The notes: a model not told the origin generated them from the letters alone. DNA of 64,000 bases from Lithodes maja (GCA_037953745.1 JBAKBP010004284.1:62001-126000); one strand, 5' to 3'. Shown: positions 51,766-62,552, counted from the first letter of the stretch. Made by a program: numbers and translations.

Positions 51766-53294
51766 TAGATGGACAGAACTTCTATTAGTGTACGTAACAA
51801 AAATGTGATTACAATAAAACAAATAAAATGGTTCAGTAGATTATATGTTTCTATCATGCATGCAATACTTGGGAGCAGTGTTGCATACAGTCACCACTAA
51901 CATTGACATTCCCTAACTTCCGCTGCCATCCCCCAAACCTTGAAATACCTTGTTCTTAAATACATTCATTGGCTTCATTGATTTCATTAATAAGGTTTAT
52001 TTGTAAGTTAATTGGTGGGTTGGTGAATAAATATGAATGTAATGGCATACAAACTAGGATGCGAATGTCTTTACTATAATGTTATTGCTAATATGCCGGT
52101 ATTCTATTAATGCTGTCAATATAGTCCATGTCATGCTGTCGTTATGATCTTATAATGATGTTTTGCTAAACAAAAGTTTTGGATAGGCCTCCACCGTCAT
52201 TGGCTTGATACGATCGTTACTAATTGTTGAGCATATATTATTCAACTAATTATATTATAGTACATGACGTGAATGCATATTGTGACCCCTAGCCTCCTGT
52301 AACTCATGGAGGGTAGGGGCAAACGGGCTGTAAATTCCCTACCTACTTTCTGCTTGACTCTTCAAAACTGATAGAATATCATGATAAAGGCTATTTACAT
52401 CTAAGAATATCTTCCAACACTCAGAAAAAACAATCAGACGCATGGGAAGGTCAATTAAGTGAATAATCACACACTGAGCTAAGAATATGTAAACTAAATA
52501 TAATATGTACATTATTTACAACACATGTGCAAGAATCTGAGGTCATAGTGGAGAATATCGAACAACTAAGCCAGTAGACTATTTCAGTCAGTGGATCTCA
52601 ACTAGCACCAAATCTACCCTGGCCAAATAAATCATTGCAAAATATTAAAACACCCTAAATCAAAACCAACCTAACCTAACTTAAATGGTTGAGCTGTACA
52701 GGTTGAAATGGTCTACTTAAATTGTCTGGTCATCCTTATACAGTATATAACGCACTGGGCTCTGAAAAGTCAAGGGTTCAAATCCCACTGGTAAGTACCG
52801 GTAGTTGATTTTCGTTTAAGCTATTGCACTATTGCATGTTGCAATATTCCAGTTCACGGCACGAATACTAAAACCGTTGTTAATTATGAATAATATATAT
52901 AAACAACATACAGCGAACACTAGGAGTCATACAACGAAAACAAACGCAATATGACGAATGAAAGAATAACAGGAAAATATTTGATGACAGTAATTACATA
53001 ACATAATAATAAACAATACACAGCAAACACTAGTCATAAAGATAACAAAAGCCAAAAATTACGTCCCAGTGCAAAAAGTTAGGAGGGAGAGAAAGAGCTG
53101 TGTAGGAGCAAACAAAATCCGGGCCGGAAGTTGAAGCCGAAAGAATGACCATCAAAGCAAGTTGTATTAGCAAGATTAAGAACAGGGGGTAAAATGAAGC
53201 AAGTAAATAGAGGTGTAAAATGTACATTAAAAAAGCAATATAGGATAGCAAGATTAAGAACAGGGGTTGAATGTAGGAACTAAATATAGTAGAG
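51766..53294. other. No gene seen apart from a tRNA-like patch
   Basis: AT-rich DNA without element ends. See 52724-52792. AGCAAGATTAAGAACAGGGG is repeated at about 53169 and 53248, a short local duplication. Confidence 0.45.
52724..52792 (+). pseudogene. tRNA-like sequence (tRNA-Gln-like relic or SINE head)
   Basis: GGTTCAAATCC is a perfect B box, and the preceding GCACTGGGCTCTGAAAAG resembles the anticodon arm of tRNA-Gln (CUG). The D arm and acceptor stem do not pair convincingly, and the T stem has only three good pairs. A decayed tRNA or tRNA-derived SINE is more likely than a working gene. Confidence 0.35.
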
Positions 53295-53752
53295 TCATTT
53301 TCAGAGCTTCCGTGACCGTGTTTAGGATACCAAAGTTTCTCAGTGAATTTAACAAGGGCAACTGATGCTAAAAAAAAATAAGCCTCCATACACCTCACCA
53401 AAATGACGGGAAAGTTGTTATTTTAGACGTTTTTCAAAATGGCCGCCGCCGTCATCTTAAAAAAGTTATAAAGTTCTATTTCTTGAAGTGAATGGCCAAA
53501 AATTACAATTGTGGTGTCTATTCCCACTAATTTTGGTGTCAGAAAACCAATGGGATGGCATAATTAAAAACTAATTAAAAACTAATTACCAAATAATTCA
53601 GAAAAGAAGAAAATAATTAAGAAAATCAATGGGATGGCATAATTCATGATTTAGAGTCCCATTAACCTCAACATCTAAGACAAATATGATGTTGTTAAAT
53701 CCACTGAGAAACTTTGGTATCCTAAACACGGTCACGGATCCTCTGAAACTTA
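53295..53752. repeat. Inverted repeat pair in front of transposon gene copy B
   Basis: TCCGTGACCGTGTTTAGGAT with ACCAAAGTTTCTCAGTG (53310-53346) is inverted at 53697-53740 (CACTGAGAAACTTTGGTATC, CTAAACACGGTCACGGA). It encloses ~345 bp with ATGGCCGCC-type words and an internal direct repeat CAATGGGATGGCATAATT (53550 and 53627). It may be the terminal or subterminal end of the transposon, or a small separate fold-back element. Confidence 0.7.
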
Positions 53753-53856
53753 CTCAAATAATATAATATATAATTTAAAATGTAAACCAAGAATGTTGAC
53801 TGATCAATTCCTTCTTTTTCAGGTTTGTTGCATCGATGGCGTGAAGAATCATAAGC

Positions 53857-55325
53857 ATGGGACGTAGAGGAGTTAGTGATGTGCCTGACCCAGGACCTGG
53901 ATTAAAATGCATATTATGTCAACATCCCTGTATAGCTGATGATAGTACGGACAAGACATTTGACACAAAGTGGGAGAATCTAAGGAGCAAGTGTTTTTGG
54001 TGGAAGGAACTTGATAAATTTCAGCATGCCTATGCAGCAGTGGAGTGGGACAAGGGGCCTAAAGGCCTGTACATGCATAGTAAATGTTACACCCAGATCA
54101 GTAGTAATCGCTATATTCAGCAAGCACAGAATCGTAAACGGAAATCTGAACAGGAAGAAGTTCAAGCATCAACTTCAAGTCAACAACTCCCAGGAAATGT
54201 GCCTAAAAAGCTTCGTTCTAGTACTGGAGTGGTTCATGATAAGAATCTCGGTGTGTGGTGTATGAAAGGACCACAAAAAAACAGTAATCCTGGCAAGTCC
54301 AAACTTTTGCTGCTGTCAACAGTAGACGCATGGAACCGGTTCAAGTTGCATACAGTTTGTCTGTCAGATGAGCCTATAAGAGAAAGATTGAATACCCTAC
54401 TTGCATCTATCCCAGACAGTCGAACAGCGTTTGGATTGGAAATTCGTTATCATCGTGAATGTTGGCGCAATTATGTCAGCAACCCTCTGAAGGAGTCTTT
54501 TCCTGATGAAAAAACAGAGCATCTGCAACATGTTAATCTTCGAGAGGCCCAAAATATCTTCTTTCATCATGTCCGTCAAGTTATCTTTGAAGATCATGAA
54601 ATCCGTACACTGCAAGGTCTTGTAAAGGATTACAAAGGCATTACTTCAAATTATGGTTACTATTCCACAGCAAAGTCCAGTTTCGTGAAGGAAATTCTGA
54701 TCAAGGAATTTGGAGATGACATAGCATTTCATAAACGAGGTCAGAAGAATGTGAGTGAACTGGTATATGATGCAAGAGCTGCATGTTCATATCTTGAGGC
54801 TGCAATATCCTCTCTAGGTGTAAGTGACGATCAGCTGGTGAAGAATGTAGCTGGGCGACTCAGAGATCAGATCATCAAAACAAAACTGTTCCTTGGCCTC
54901 CATACATACATGAGCTAGAAGAATATGAAGACCTGAATGATCTCCTCTTGAAGCTCATCACTTGGTTAAAGCACCCCACAAAGTCTGAAGTCGATGACAA
55001 GCCCCAAGTCAGATCAATTGCATCTATTTTGACCAGCTACATCACTGGAAGACGTACTGCATTTGAGACAAACCTCGGTGTACTGCTACATGTTATGACA
55101 AAGAGCAGAGAAATGGTAGACATATTACATAAGGATGGCCTGGGAATCAGTTACAATGATGTGCTTTTGCTTAGAGATTTCTGGGCAGTTACTGACCTGA
55201 AGCATTCAACTGAGTGTCCTTTTGAACTTTCTGAAGGAACACCGGCAATATGTATAGTCGACAACGATGACTTCAAAAGTGACACTTTGACTGGAAGTGG
55301 CCAATCACATCGTACAAATGTCATG
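53857..55325 (+). pseudogene. Zinc-motif transposon protein, copy B (3'-truncated by Gypsy-2)
   Basis: A 353-codon frame (53857-54918) and its continuation (from about 54900 to 55325, one frameshift near 54890-54905) match copy A in layout: KCILCQ, then HSKCYTQIS and a basic stretch QNRKRKSE; a second unit with WCMKG and YHRECWRNY; then a helical region and, further on, IVDNDDFKSDTLTGSGQSHR. That last motif has acidic residues that could be catalytic, which is speculation. A splice-acceptor-like TTCCTTCTTTTTCAG lies just upstream (ends 53821). It breaks off where the Gypsy-2 LTR starts. Unrecognised family, probably a transposon-encoded protein. Confidence 0.7.
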
Positions 55326-57123
55326 TGTGACGCACCCAGTGCGTGGCAACGCAACCTGATTGTACTTCTTGGTACTCCACTGTACTGCCCGTGATCTGGC
55401 TACCGTCAGGCGCTATGTATATTGAGTGTGACAACTTATAACTATGTTCTTTGTATCTCTGCAAAGGTCTCGTCATGTGCTAACCAGTGGTGGGTTTTGT
55501 TTTAAGCCATGTCGAGACCTTCCATTTAATATGTAGTATCAATAGAGAAGTTGATGGATAGGACAATGGGAGTTCGGAGAGAGAGAGTGAGTTGGGCTTC
55601 AGAGCAAGGGGGTGGCGCGCGCCGCGCTGCCGGCCGGGTGGTTGTCAGACGTATGGACTGGTTGGCAGCCTTGCGCTTATAGCTAGGCACGATAGGGTTG
55701 GTAGTCCATTGCTGCCTGCCTACGCTGGGCCCATGTTGTCATACAGCACACTGCCTGGAGGCTGGTTGCGTGTTCCATGATCAGGTTGCCTAGAACCTTT
55801 GAGATTCTAACATCCCTTGCCCTCTCTCCCAACTTCTCACGGTTGCACTCTTTCTCTCTGACGACATTACTCTCATTTCATTCTTCTCTCTATTTAAATG
55901 CATAACCTTCCCTTGAGGTCCTAAAGGAGTTTCAGCACTCACCTCTCGTATTACTCTTAGGACAAGCATATATTTACATGTATTAGATTTAAGGGGTTAA
56001 TGTGAACAGCGATCTTCTTGATGAGGATAGTTGGTGAACGTTCTACATGTTCACGAGTTATATGCCCCGCTCATCATCCCATTTGTGACTAGACTGGTGC
56101 CATGTGTAAGAGCCCGACCATGCCCAGGAGTTGCCTGTAGAGGGACGAGGACTTAGCCTTGATTTGCATACCGAGCCAGGAGCGAGTGTAGCACCCGAGA
56201 CTGCAGCTCGCTCGTAGTGCCGGTATAGTAGAGTAACGTAATTTATCTGTCCTTGTGTTCTCTACAGTCTTTTCCTGGGTTCTCGCTTTCGGTGCTGGGA
56301 CTCGTTGTTCCTGTGACTTGGCTTGCTAGCTAGAACACATGGGGATGATGAGTGGGATATATCTTTATTTTACTATGCATTGCAGCTCTCTTTAAGTATA
56401 TGTATGTAACACTTTACAATACACATTACTCACACACAAGACAACACTATTAATACTTTCATGTATCAATTAACTGCACTGTCGTTTTGCTGCTGTGTCC
56501 GGAGTTCTGTTTCGTAGGGCGCATACGGACTCGGAGGGGAGACAGAGTGAGAGAAGCGAAGTAGCCTATGCGGTAGTAGGCTACCAGCGCAGTACTGTTG
56601 CCTGCAACCTTTTTGTTATTCCAAGTATAGATTCATTATTATAATAAGTGACTACTATTTATGTTCCTCCCATGTGTATTATTAGGTATCTACTGGATCA
56701 TGAACATCTTGTATGCTACATGCTAGTGCATGTTAGTAGGGGACAATTATTGTAGTGCACGCGCTTTCAAGTAGGCGTGTACATTTGTCATTTAGCATTT
56801 CACTGTCATACCTTTAGCCTGCTTCTATTCTACATTATTAGAGGCTTAATATTAACGTAGTTTCTTGAGTATTGCATTTCTTTAGTAATAACGTAACCTA
56901 TAAATGTCTGAGGGAGTTTATCCTCATAGCCTACCCCTGTTGTACACTTTCGCCGAGTTAAGGTACCTCGTTACCGTAGACGATAACTCTGTAGGGCGTT
57001 GGTGCTTTTGTTGTCTGGAGCATATAGTATTTGGGACTGGAATCGAGCGTGTCGTTGTCACTTAAGCCATTTCTGTCCTACGATCAAGAATCCCGAATAT
57101 GTATTGCCGATCCAGCCGTAACA
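55326..57123 (+). repeat. Gypsy-2 5' LTR
   Basis: It begins TGTGACGC and ends CCGTAACA, so TGTGAC/TGTTAC form short imperfect inverted ends. It is about 1798 bp. Positions 55326-56481 align without gaps to 62845-64000 with about 9 differences, nearly all transitions. The 4 bases before it (CATG) may be the target duplication; the right flank is outside the window. Confidence 0.9.
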
Positions 57124-57126
57124 AAA

Positions 57127-57144
57127 TGGCGACCTTGCACAAGA
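57127..57144 (+). other. Gypsy-2 primer-binding site (tRNA-Arg-like)
   Basis: Three bases after the LTR the sequence reads TGGCGACCTTGCAC. The first eight bases equal the start of the tRNA-Arg site known from 412/mdg1 (TGGCGACCG, from memory); the following bases diverge, so the primer is uncertain. Confidence 0.55.
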
Positions 57145-57365
57145 TTCAGTAGTATCCTATCACATGTTTTTTGGAGAACTATTCTATGCTACCTAGTAGA
57201 GCTGGCTAGAATTGTCTTGCATATTGGAGGAATTTTTATTGTGTCATTATTGTATTGGTGGACTTGCAGATTGTTTCGTTAGGTGTCTAGAGTAGAGTCA
57301 TTCAAGCATCTTTAACATTTTGTGAGTCGAGACTGCAATTAGTAATAAGCACTTTTTTTTTTTTT

Positions 57366-57791
57366 ATGAACAGCAATTGTATAACCAGCACTATGTCTAA
57401 TGACTCATCATTTACGGGGGAGGATAACACGGTACAGCCTAGTGACCAGCAAGTACAGCAGATATTTAGGGAGGGGAGTGTTATAAGTGGAGAGAGGTAT
57501 GCCCGGGCATTTTTGCAGACACCTTTGACCGAACAGCGCCTGCAGGCTATTGATTGTTACGGTCTTCGCTGTTTAGCCACGGTTTTGGGGCGGGACTGTC
57601 CTGACAGTTGGCCCAAGAAGAATTTGGTGGCATGTTTGTTGGGTGATGGCGATGGGGCGGTGGGTGGAGTGGGGTCTTGGGGGGTTCCCTCCAAGCCTCC
57701 ATTCCACTCTACCCCTGAGCTGGGCCCTCAGCCAGCGAGTTTAGCACGATGCAGCAGGAGGGTTCTCAATGGCAAGCTGGCTTACCCGTAA
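57366..57791 (+). pseudogene. Gypsy-2 gag N-terminal segment
   Basis: The 141-codon frame is in the same phase as the gag-protease frame and is separated from it only by TAA at 57789-57791, so it is probably the N-terminus of one Gag. It contains a helical stretch QRLQAIDCYGLRCLATVLGR and a basic end SLARCSRRVLNGK. I recognise no domain. It starts at an ATG that follows a T-run at 57353-57365. Confidence 0.6.
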
Positions 57792-57803
57792 ACACGTCTC
57801 GGT

Positions 57804-59585
57804 GTGGATCCCCCATTTTGTGCTCTCCCTCCCCCCCCTGGCCTGTCTCCTGAGATGTTATTTCAGCTAGAACTAGCTAAGCTTAAGTTGCAAGAGAGTC
57901 AACAGGCTAGTATAGAACGGATTAAGCTGCAGGAGACTCAGATACAACAGGCTAGTATAGAACGGATTAAGCTGCAGGAGACTCAGATACAACAGGCTAG
58001 TATAGAACGCATAGAGGTTGCTAGAATCCAAGCCAATCAGGATGCAACCAGGTACCAGGCTGAAATGGATGTCGAGAAGTCTAGAGTAGAGACCACGGGG
58101 CGTCATCTCGGTGGTGGGCACCGGGTTACAGACTCACTTTCGCATTTAATTAAGTTAGTACCCGCATTTGATGAGACAGCAGTGACTGAGTTTTTTGCTC
58201 GTTTCGAAAAGAAGTGTCGTGAGTATGACTGGCCGGAGGTTAAATGGGCAGCATTAGTTTCATCACGTCTAGTGGGTAAGGGGTTGAAAGCCTACGATGC
58301 ACTGTCACTGGACGAGAGTGTCGTGTATGGACTGGTGAAGGAGGCTGTGCTCTGGGCCTACGAACTGCAACCCGAAACTTATAGATTGAAGTTCCGTGGC
58401 GTGAATAAGAAGAGCGACGTCAGTTTTATGGAGCACGCACGGGACTTAACAGATGCATGTAATGACTGGTTTCGGTCCGAGCACGCAGAGTCGGCTGAGG
58501 AAATTAAGCAACTTTTCTATCTGGAACAGTTTTACAAATGTACTGGAACCGATCTAACGCTGAACATTAAGGAAAAATGTCCCAAGACAGTAGAGGAGGC
58601 TGCCAAGATGGCAGACTTCAGATTATCATTGATTCGTGGTTGCAGTGCCGCTCAGAGGGCTGAGTCAGGGCAGAAGGGGCGCTATACCCCACCCACCAGA
58701 GTTTTCGATAATAACAAATCCTATGACACGCATAACCACACTAAAAGCATTGCAGCTAATAACACCTACAAACACAAGCCTCTCCCATTTACTAAAGGTC
58801 AGGCCCCTTCTTCGTCCGCACAAGGGAAGATGCCCATTGGGGATGTGAAATGTTACAAATGTCAGAAGCTAGGCCATTATTCACGTGAGTGCCCTAGTAA
58901 CACTCCCGCTAAGCCGGTGTCATTGGTTCACAGTATCGGTGTGTCTCTGAAGGCTGCAGCAACTGCCCGGGGTAGGTTGTCAGCAGCTGAGGCACACGCG
59001 GTAAAGAAGCGTACGGAAGGCTCGACACCTGTCCGGGACACTTTCTGTAGCCATCGGGGACACGGGTTTGTGAGCTGGGGGAGTGAACTACGGAGGGTTG
59101 ACTTGCTGAGGGATACGGGGGCTTCGCAAACTTTGTTGAGGAACTTCACAGGGAAACCGATAAATGCGGCCAGAGTTGTTGTGGTGCAGGGTATAAATGC
59201 TACGAGGTCATACCCACTTGTGAGGTTGGAGTTGAGAGTGGGAGAGGTGTGCAGGGAGCTGGATGTAGGGATCGTTGAGTGTTTGCCAGTTGAGGGCGTC
59301 GACCTTCTTCTCGGCAACGACTTTGCGGTGCCCACTTCCGGGACTCCACCCTTAGTCGTTGCCGAGAGGGCGGCCGACGTGGATGGTGAGAATCGGGAAT
59401 GGGTTGGGAGGTGCCAACAGGATGAGATGGCCTGTGTGGTAACCCGATCTCGCTCTGCGGCTCCTGCACAGCCTAGCACTCAACCTCGGGGACAGTGGAG
59501 GAAGGATCAGGAGAAGGTTGCTAAGGGCAGGAAAAGGACATTGATTCTGCTGCACTTCTCGGTGATTCGGTACTTGGACCTATAA
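57804..59585 (+). CDS. Gypsy-2 Gag-protease
   Basis: 593 codons. Residues about 15-95 form a charged coiled coil with 15-residue repeats (QASIERIKLQETQIQ). Residues about 115-300 look like a Gypsy-type capsid (FFARFEKKCREYDWPEVKWA, LKFRGVNKKSDVSFMEHA). A single CCHC zinc knuckle CYKCQKLGHYSRECP stands near residue 349. The retropepsin motif LLRDTGASQTLL is near residue 434-445 (59112-59123), with VDLLLGNDFA further on. The final residues are in a frame that must shift by -1 to enter pol; GGAAAAGG near 59530 is a possible site. The true start may be upstream of the TAA at 57789. Confidence 0.87.
   Translation: MDPPFCALPPPPGLSPEMLFQLELAKLKLQESQQASIERIKLQETQIQQASIERIKLQETQIQQASIERIEVARIQANQDATRYQAEMDVEKSRVETTGRHLGGGHRVTDSLSHLIKLVPAFDETAVTEFFARFEKKCREYDWPEVKWAALVSSRLVGKGLKAYDALSLDESVVYGLVKEAVLWAYELQPETYRLKFRGVNKKSDVSFMEHARDLTDACNDWFRSEHAESAEEIKQLFYLEQFYKCTGTDLTLNIKEKCPKTVEEAAKMADFRLSLIRGCSAAQRAESGQKGRYTPPTRVFDNNKSYDTHNHTKSIAANNTYKHKPLPFTKGQAPSSSAQGKMPIGDVKCYKCQKLGHYSRECPSNTPAKPVSLVHSIGVSLKAAATARGRLSAAEAHAVKKRTEGSTPVRDTFCSHRGHGFVSWGSELRRVDLLRDTGASQTLLRNFTGKPINAARVVVVQGINATRSYPLVRLELRVGEVCRELDVGIVECLPVEGVDLLLGNDFAVPTSGTPPLVVAERAADVDGENREWVGRCQQDEMACVVTRSRSAAPAQPSTQPRGQWRKDQEKVAKGRKRTLILLHFSVIRYLDL
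57899..58012 (+). repeat. 45-bp in-frame tandem repeat in Gypsy-2 gag
   Basis: About 2.6 units of CAACAGGCTAGTATAGAACG plus AGACTCAGATA-type sequence; the units encode QASIERIKLQETQIQ and are identical in the first two. Confidence 0.93.
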
Positions 59586-59866
59586 TAAACACGGGAGTTG
59601 ACTCTGGCCCAGATATGGTGTGTAACAAGGCAGAGTTGGGTAAGACTTCGCGTGAGGCAAGAGCTGTAGCGAGAGCCACTAAGGCAGTAGAGCCTACTAG
59701 CCGGGGTAATGTCTTATTACAAAACCATCTTGATGCATTGATGCCCGGGGACATTAGTGAGCAGCAGCTGCAAGATGCTAGCCTAGCTCGTTATAGCAAT
59801 GGTGCCATAGAGTTGTAGGAAGATGGGGATGCGAAGCCGGGAGATTTCTTTAGGCTCAACAGGATA
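59586..59866 (+). pseudogene. Gypsy-2 Gag-Pol junction / pol N-terminal linker
   Basis: The pol frame is open from about 59530 (readable SAALLGDSVLGP), continues through LMPGDISEQQLQDASLARYS, meets TAG at 59816-59818 and goes on with EDGDAKPGDFFRLNRI into the integrase frame. So gag and pol are in different phases (-1), and one nonsense codon breaks the linker. Confidence 0.65.
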
Positions 59867-62185
59867 TTGTACCGCAGATTTCTAGACCCCAAATCGAAGT
59901 GGGAGGGCGGTGCGAGGGTAGTAGACCAGGTGGTTGTTCCAAATAAGTATAGAGAGTCCTTATTGTGTCTGGCGCATGATGTGCCGGTGGCGGGTCATTT
60001 GGGGGTAACAAAAACATTGGCGGCATTGGGCAGGTTTTTCTGGTGGCCTGGGGTCAAGGCTGATGTCTGTGCATGGGTGGCTGGGTGTGCGACCTGCCAG
60101 ACAACGGGGAAGCCTAACCAGACAATCCAGAAGGCACCTTTGTTTCCCATACCTGTCACCGGGCCTCCGTTCAGCAAAGTTGTAGTAGATTTGGTTGGCC
60201 CTTTCCCGCCTACTAGTAGTGGCAATAAATTCCTGTTGACAATCATGGATGTGGCTACGAGATACCCGGACGCATACCCCATGAGAAACGGCTCGGCAAA
60301 GGCAGTTGTTAAAAACTTATTATTGTTCTGTTCCAGTTATGGATTTCCACGTGAGGTGCAGTCAGACCAGGGGAGCAATTTTACATCCAAATTGTTCAAG
60401 CAAACCCTTCAGTTGCACGGTATATGTTCTGTAGTGTCGTCAGCCTACCATCCCGAGAGTCAGGGAGTCTTGGAGCGGTGGCACTCAACCCTGAAGAGTA
60501 TGCTACGCTGTTACTGTGCAGAACATGACACTGATTGGGATTTGGGTCTGCCGTATGTTCTGTTCGCTGCACGTGAAGTCCCAGGAGAGAGCCTGGGGTT
60601 CAGTCCAAATCAACTAGTCTTTGGCCATAATGTGAGAGGACCTTTAAGTATGGTGAAAGAGATCTGGGAGGGCGAAGAGAAGCCGGGGTCTGTACTTAAA
60701 TATGTCCTTGAGAGCCGGGAGAGTCTTATAGGTTGCATGGCAGCGGCAGGTAATAACTTGGTTAATGCACAGGCGGTCATGAAGCACCAGTATGACGCCA
60801 AGGTGAAGCTTCGGGAGTTTTCGGTGGGTCAGGAGGTAATGTTGCTTTTACCTTTGCCTGGACACCCCCTTTCTGCCAAGTTCATTGGGCCGTATGTGGT
60901 GGCTAAGAAACTGTCCGACCTTGATTATCTCGTTGCAACACCTGACCGTAGGAAAAAACATCAGTTATGTCATGTTAACCTCATGAAGGAGTATGTGAGA
61001 CGCCCCTCAGAGCCTCTCACTGTCCCTGTGCTGGCCTGCAGCGGCCAGGGTGGAGAAGGAGGTGGGGACAGTCATGCTGCTGAGGAGGATAGCTGGGACT
61101 GTGTCATTTCCGCGGAACAGTGGGCGGGGAATACTGAACAAGAGGCTAGGCAAGCTGTAAGTCACCTGCCTGAGCACCAGGGTGCTGCTGTCCTAGGCCT
61201 GTTCAGGTCATACCCCTCTGTTTTCGCCGAACACCCAGGTCTCACTACTCAGGTAACGCACGACGTGGACGTCGGTGATAATGTGCCCTTCAAGTCAGTG
61301 CCCTACCGTGTGCCCCCGGTAAAGTTGCCAGCTTTACGGGAGGAGTTAAAGTACATGGTTGAGAGAGGGATGATCACTGAAGGTTATGTGAAGTGGACAT
61401 CACCCGTCACGTTGCAGCCAAAACCTGATGGCAAGGTGCGGTTCTGCATAGATTTTCGTAGGCTAAATGGCTTGACCACTACCAACCCTTACCCTTTGCC
61501 TCGAGTTGACGACAGCGTGGACAAGATAGGGAATGCAAATTACCTTACTAAAATTGATCTTGTAAAAGGCTACTGGCAAGTACCCCTGTCGGACCGAGCT
61601 AAGCAAGTTTGTGGTTTTGTGGTAGATGGCAAGACCTACCAATGTAACGTAATGCCTTATGGGCTTAAGAACGCACCTGCCACGTTTCAGAACCTGATGA
61701 ACGATATTTATGACGAAATCCCTAACTGCACGGTCTACCTTGATGACGTGATAGTATATGATGACGATTTTGAAAATCACCTAAGGCACTTAGAGACCCT
61801 GTTTGGGAAGTTGCACGATGCTGGGCTGGTGGTGAACCTGAGGAAGTGCGAGTTTGTAAAGGCTACTGTGCAGTATCTTGGCTTTGTGGTCGGGTTAGGC
61901 CGGGTGTGCCCCCCCCTGAGCAAGATACAGGCTATCAATATGTTTCCCAGGCCCACCACTAAGCGCCAGGTCATGCGGTTCCTAGGTATGATAGGCTATT
62001 ATAGGCGCTTCATCCGGGGATACTCTACTGTCTTAGCACCGTTAACTGATCTACTGTCGAAGTCAGTGAAGTTCTGTTGGGCTGCGGAGTGTCAGAGGGC
62101 TTTCGACCTAGTCAAGCACCTGCTGTGTACACATCCGATTTTGAGGGCCCCCAGACTTCTCCAGGAGTTTTCAGCTGGCGACTGA
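59867..62185 (+). CDS. Gypsy-2 Pol: integrase fused to reverse transcriptase (permuted order)
   Basis: 772 codons in one frame. Integrase: HDVPVAGHLGVTKTL and CATCQ (H2C2, residues ~34-85), then VVVDLVGPF (Asp), VQSDQGSNF (Asp) and HPESQGVLERWH (Glu), then the GPY/F-type end KFIGPYVVAKKLSDLDYLV. After a ~115-residue acidic linker the RT follows: VPFKSVPYRVPP, KPDGKVRFCIDFRRLNG, TKIDLVKGYWQVP (motif A), MPYGLKNAPATFQNLM (motif B), CTVYLDDVIVY (YLDD at 61735-61746) and YLGFVVGLG, then IGYYRRFI. All catalytic residues are present. The frame ends at LLQEFSAGD because of one extra T near 62167-62170; RNase H continues in the next phase. Confidence 0.93.
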   Translation: MYRRFLDPKSKWEGGARVVDQVVVPNKYRESLLCLAHDVPVAGHLGVTKTLAALGRFFWWPGVKADVCAWVAGCATCQTTGKPNQTIQKAPLFPIPVTGPPFSKVVVDLVGPFPPTSSGNKFLLTIMDVATRYPDAYPMRNGSAKAVVKNLLLFCSSYGFPREVQSDQGSNFTSKLFKQTLQLHGICSVVSSAYHPESQGVLERWHSTLKSMLRCYCAEHDTDWDLGLPYVLFAAREVPGESLGFSPNQLVFGHNVRGPLSMVKEIWEGEEKPGSVLKYVLESRESLIGCMAAAGNNLVNAQAVMKHQYDAKVKLREFSVGQEVMLLLPLPGHPLSAKFIGPYVVAKKLSDLDYLVATPDRRKKHQLCHVNLMKEYVRRPSEPLTVPVLACSGQGGEGGGDSHAAEEDSWDCVISAEQWAGNTEQEARQAVSHLPEHQGAAVLGLFRSYPSVFAEHPGLTTQVTHDVDVGDNVPFKSVPYRVPPVKLPALREELKYMVERGMITEGYVKWTSPVTLQPKPDGKVRFCIDFRRLNGLTTTNPYPLPRVDDSVDKIGNANYLTKIDLVKGYWQVPLSDRAKQVCGFVVDGKTYQCNVMPYGLKNAPATFQNLMNDIYDEIPNCTVYLDDVIVYDDDFENHLRHLETLFGKLHDAGLVVNLRKCEFVKATVQYLGFVVGLGRVCPPLSKIQAINMFPRPTTKRQVMRFLGMIGYYRRFIRGYSTVLAPLTDLLSKSVKFCWAAECQRAFDLVKHLLCTHPILRAPRLLQEFSAGD

Positions 62186-62552
62186 TGCCAGCGGTGTGGG
62201 TGCCGGGGCAGTGTTACTGCAGACTGATTCCGAGGGCTTGGAACACCCAGTGAGCTTCTTTTCTCGCAAGTGTAATTCGGCACAAAGGAATTACTCGACT
62301 ATAGAGAAGGAGCTTCTGGCGATCGTTTTGTCGCTGAAACATTTCGAAGTTTATGTTCCAGCCTACGGCCCGGTAATGACGATATATACGGACCATCATC
62401 CCTTGAAATTCCTAAATCAGTTTCACAATCGGAATATGCGGTTGACCAGGTGGTCCCTAATGCTCCAAGAGTATAATCTCAACATTCAGCATATTGCCGG
62501 GAGTGAGAACGTGATAGCAGATTGTCTATCAAGGGTTGATGATCCAAGATAG
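62166..62552 (+). CDS. Gypsy-2 RNase H
   Basis: In the phase after the frameshift the sequence reads LATDASGVGAGAVLLQ (first Asp), NYSTIEKELLAIVLSLKHF (Glu), IYTDHHPLKFL (Asp) and the end RLTRWSLMLQEYN, then ENVIADCLSRV. This is a full Ty3-type RNase H. It ends in TAG at 62550-62552 and no further domain follows, confirming that integrase is not in the usual 3' position. The frameshift may be recent or programmed; a single-base change in a T-run is more simply a mutation. Confidence 0.9.
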   Translation, partial: SFQLATDASGVGAGAVLLQTDSEGLEHPVSFFSRKCNSAQRNYSTIEKELLAIVLSLKHFEVYVPAYGPVMTIYTDHHPLKFLNQFHNRNMRLTRWSLMLQEYNLNIQHIAGSENVIADCLSRVDDPR

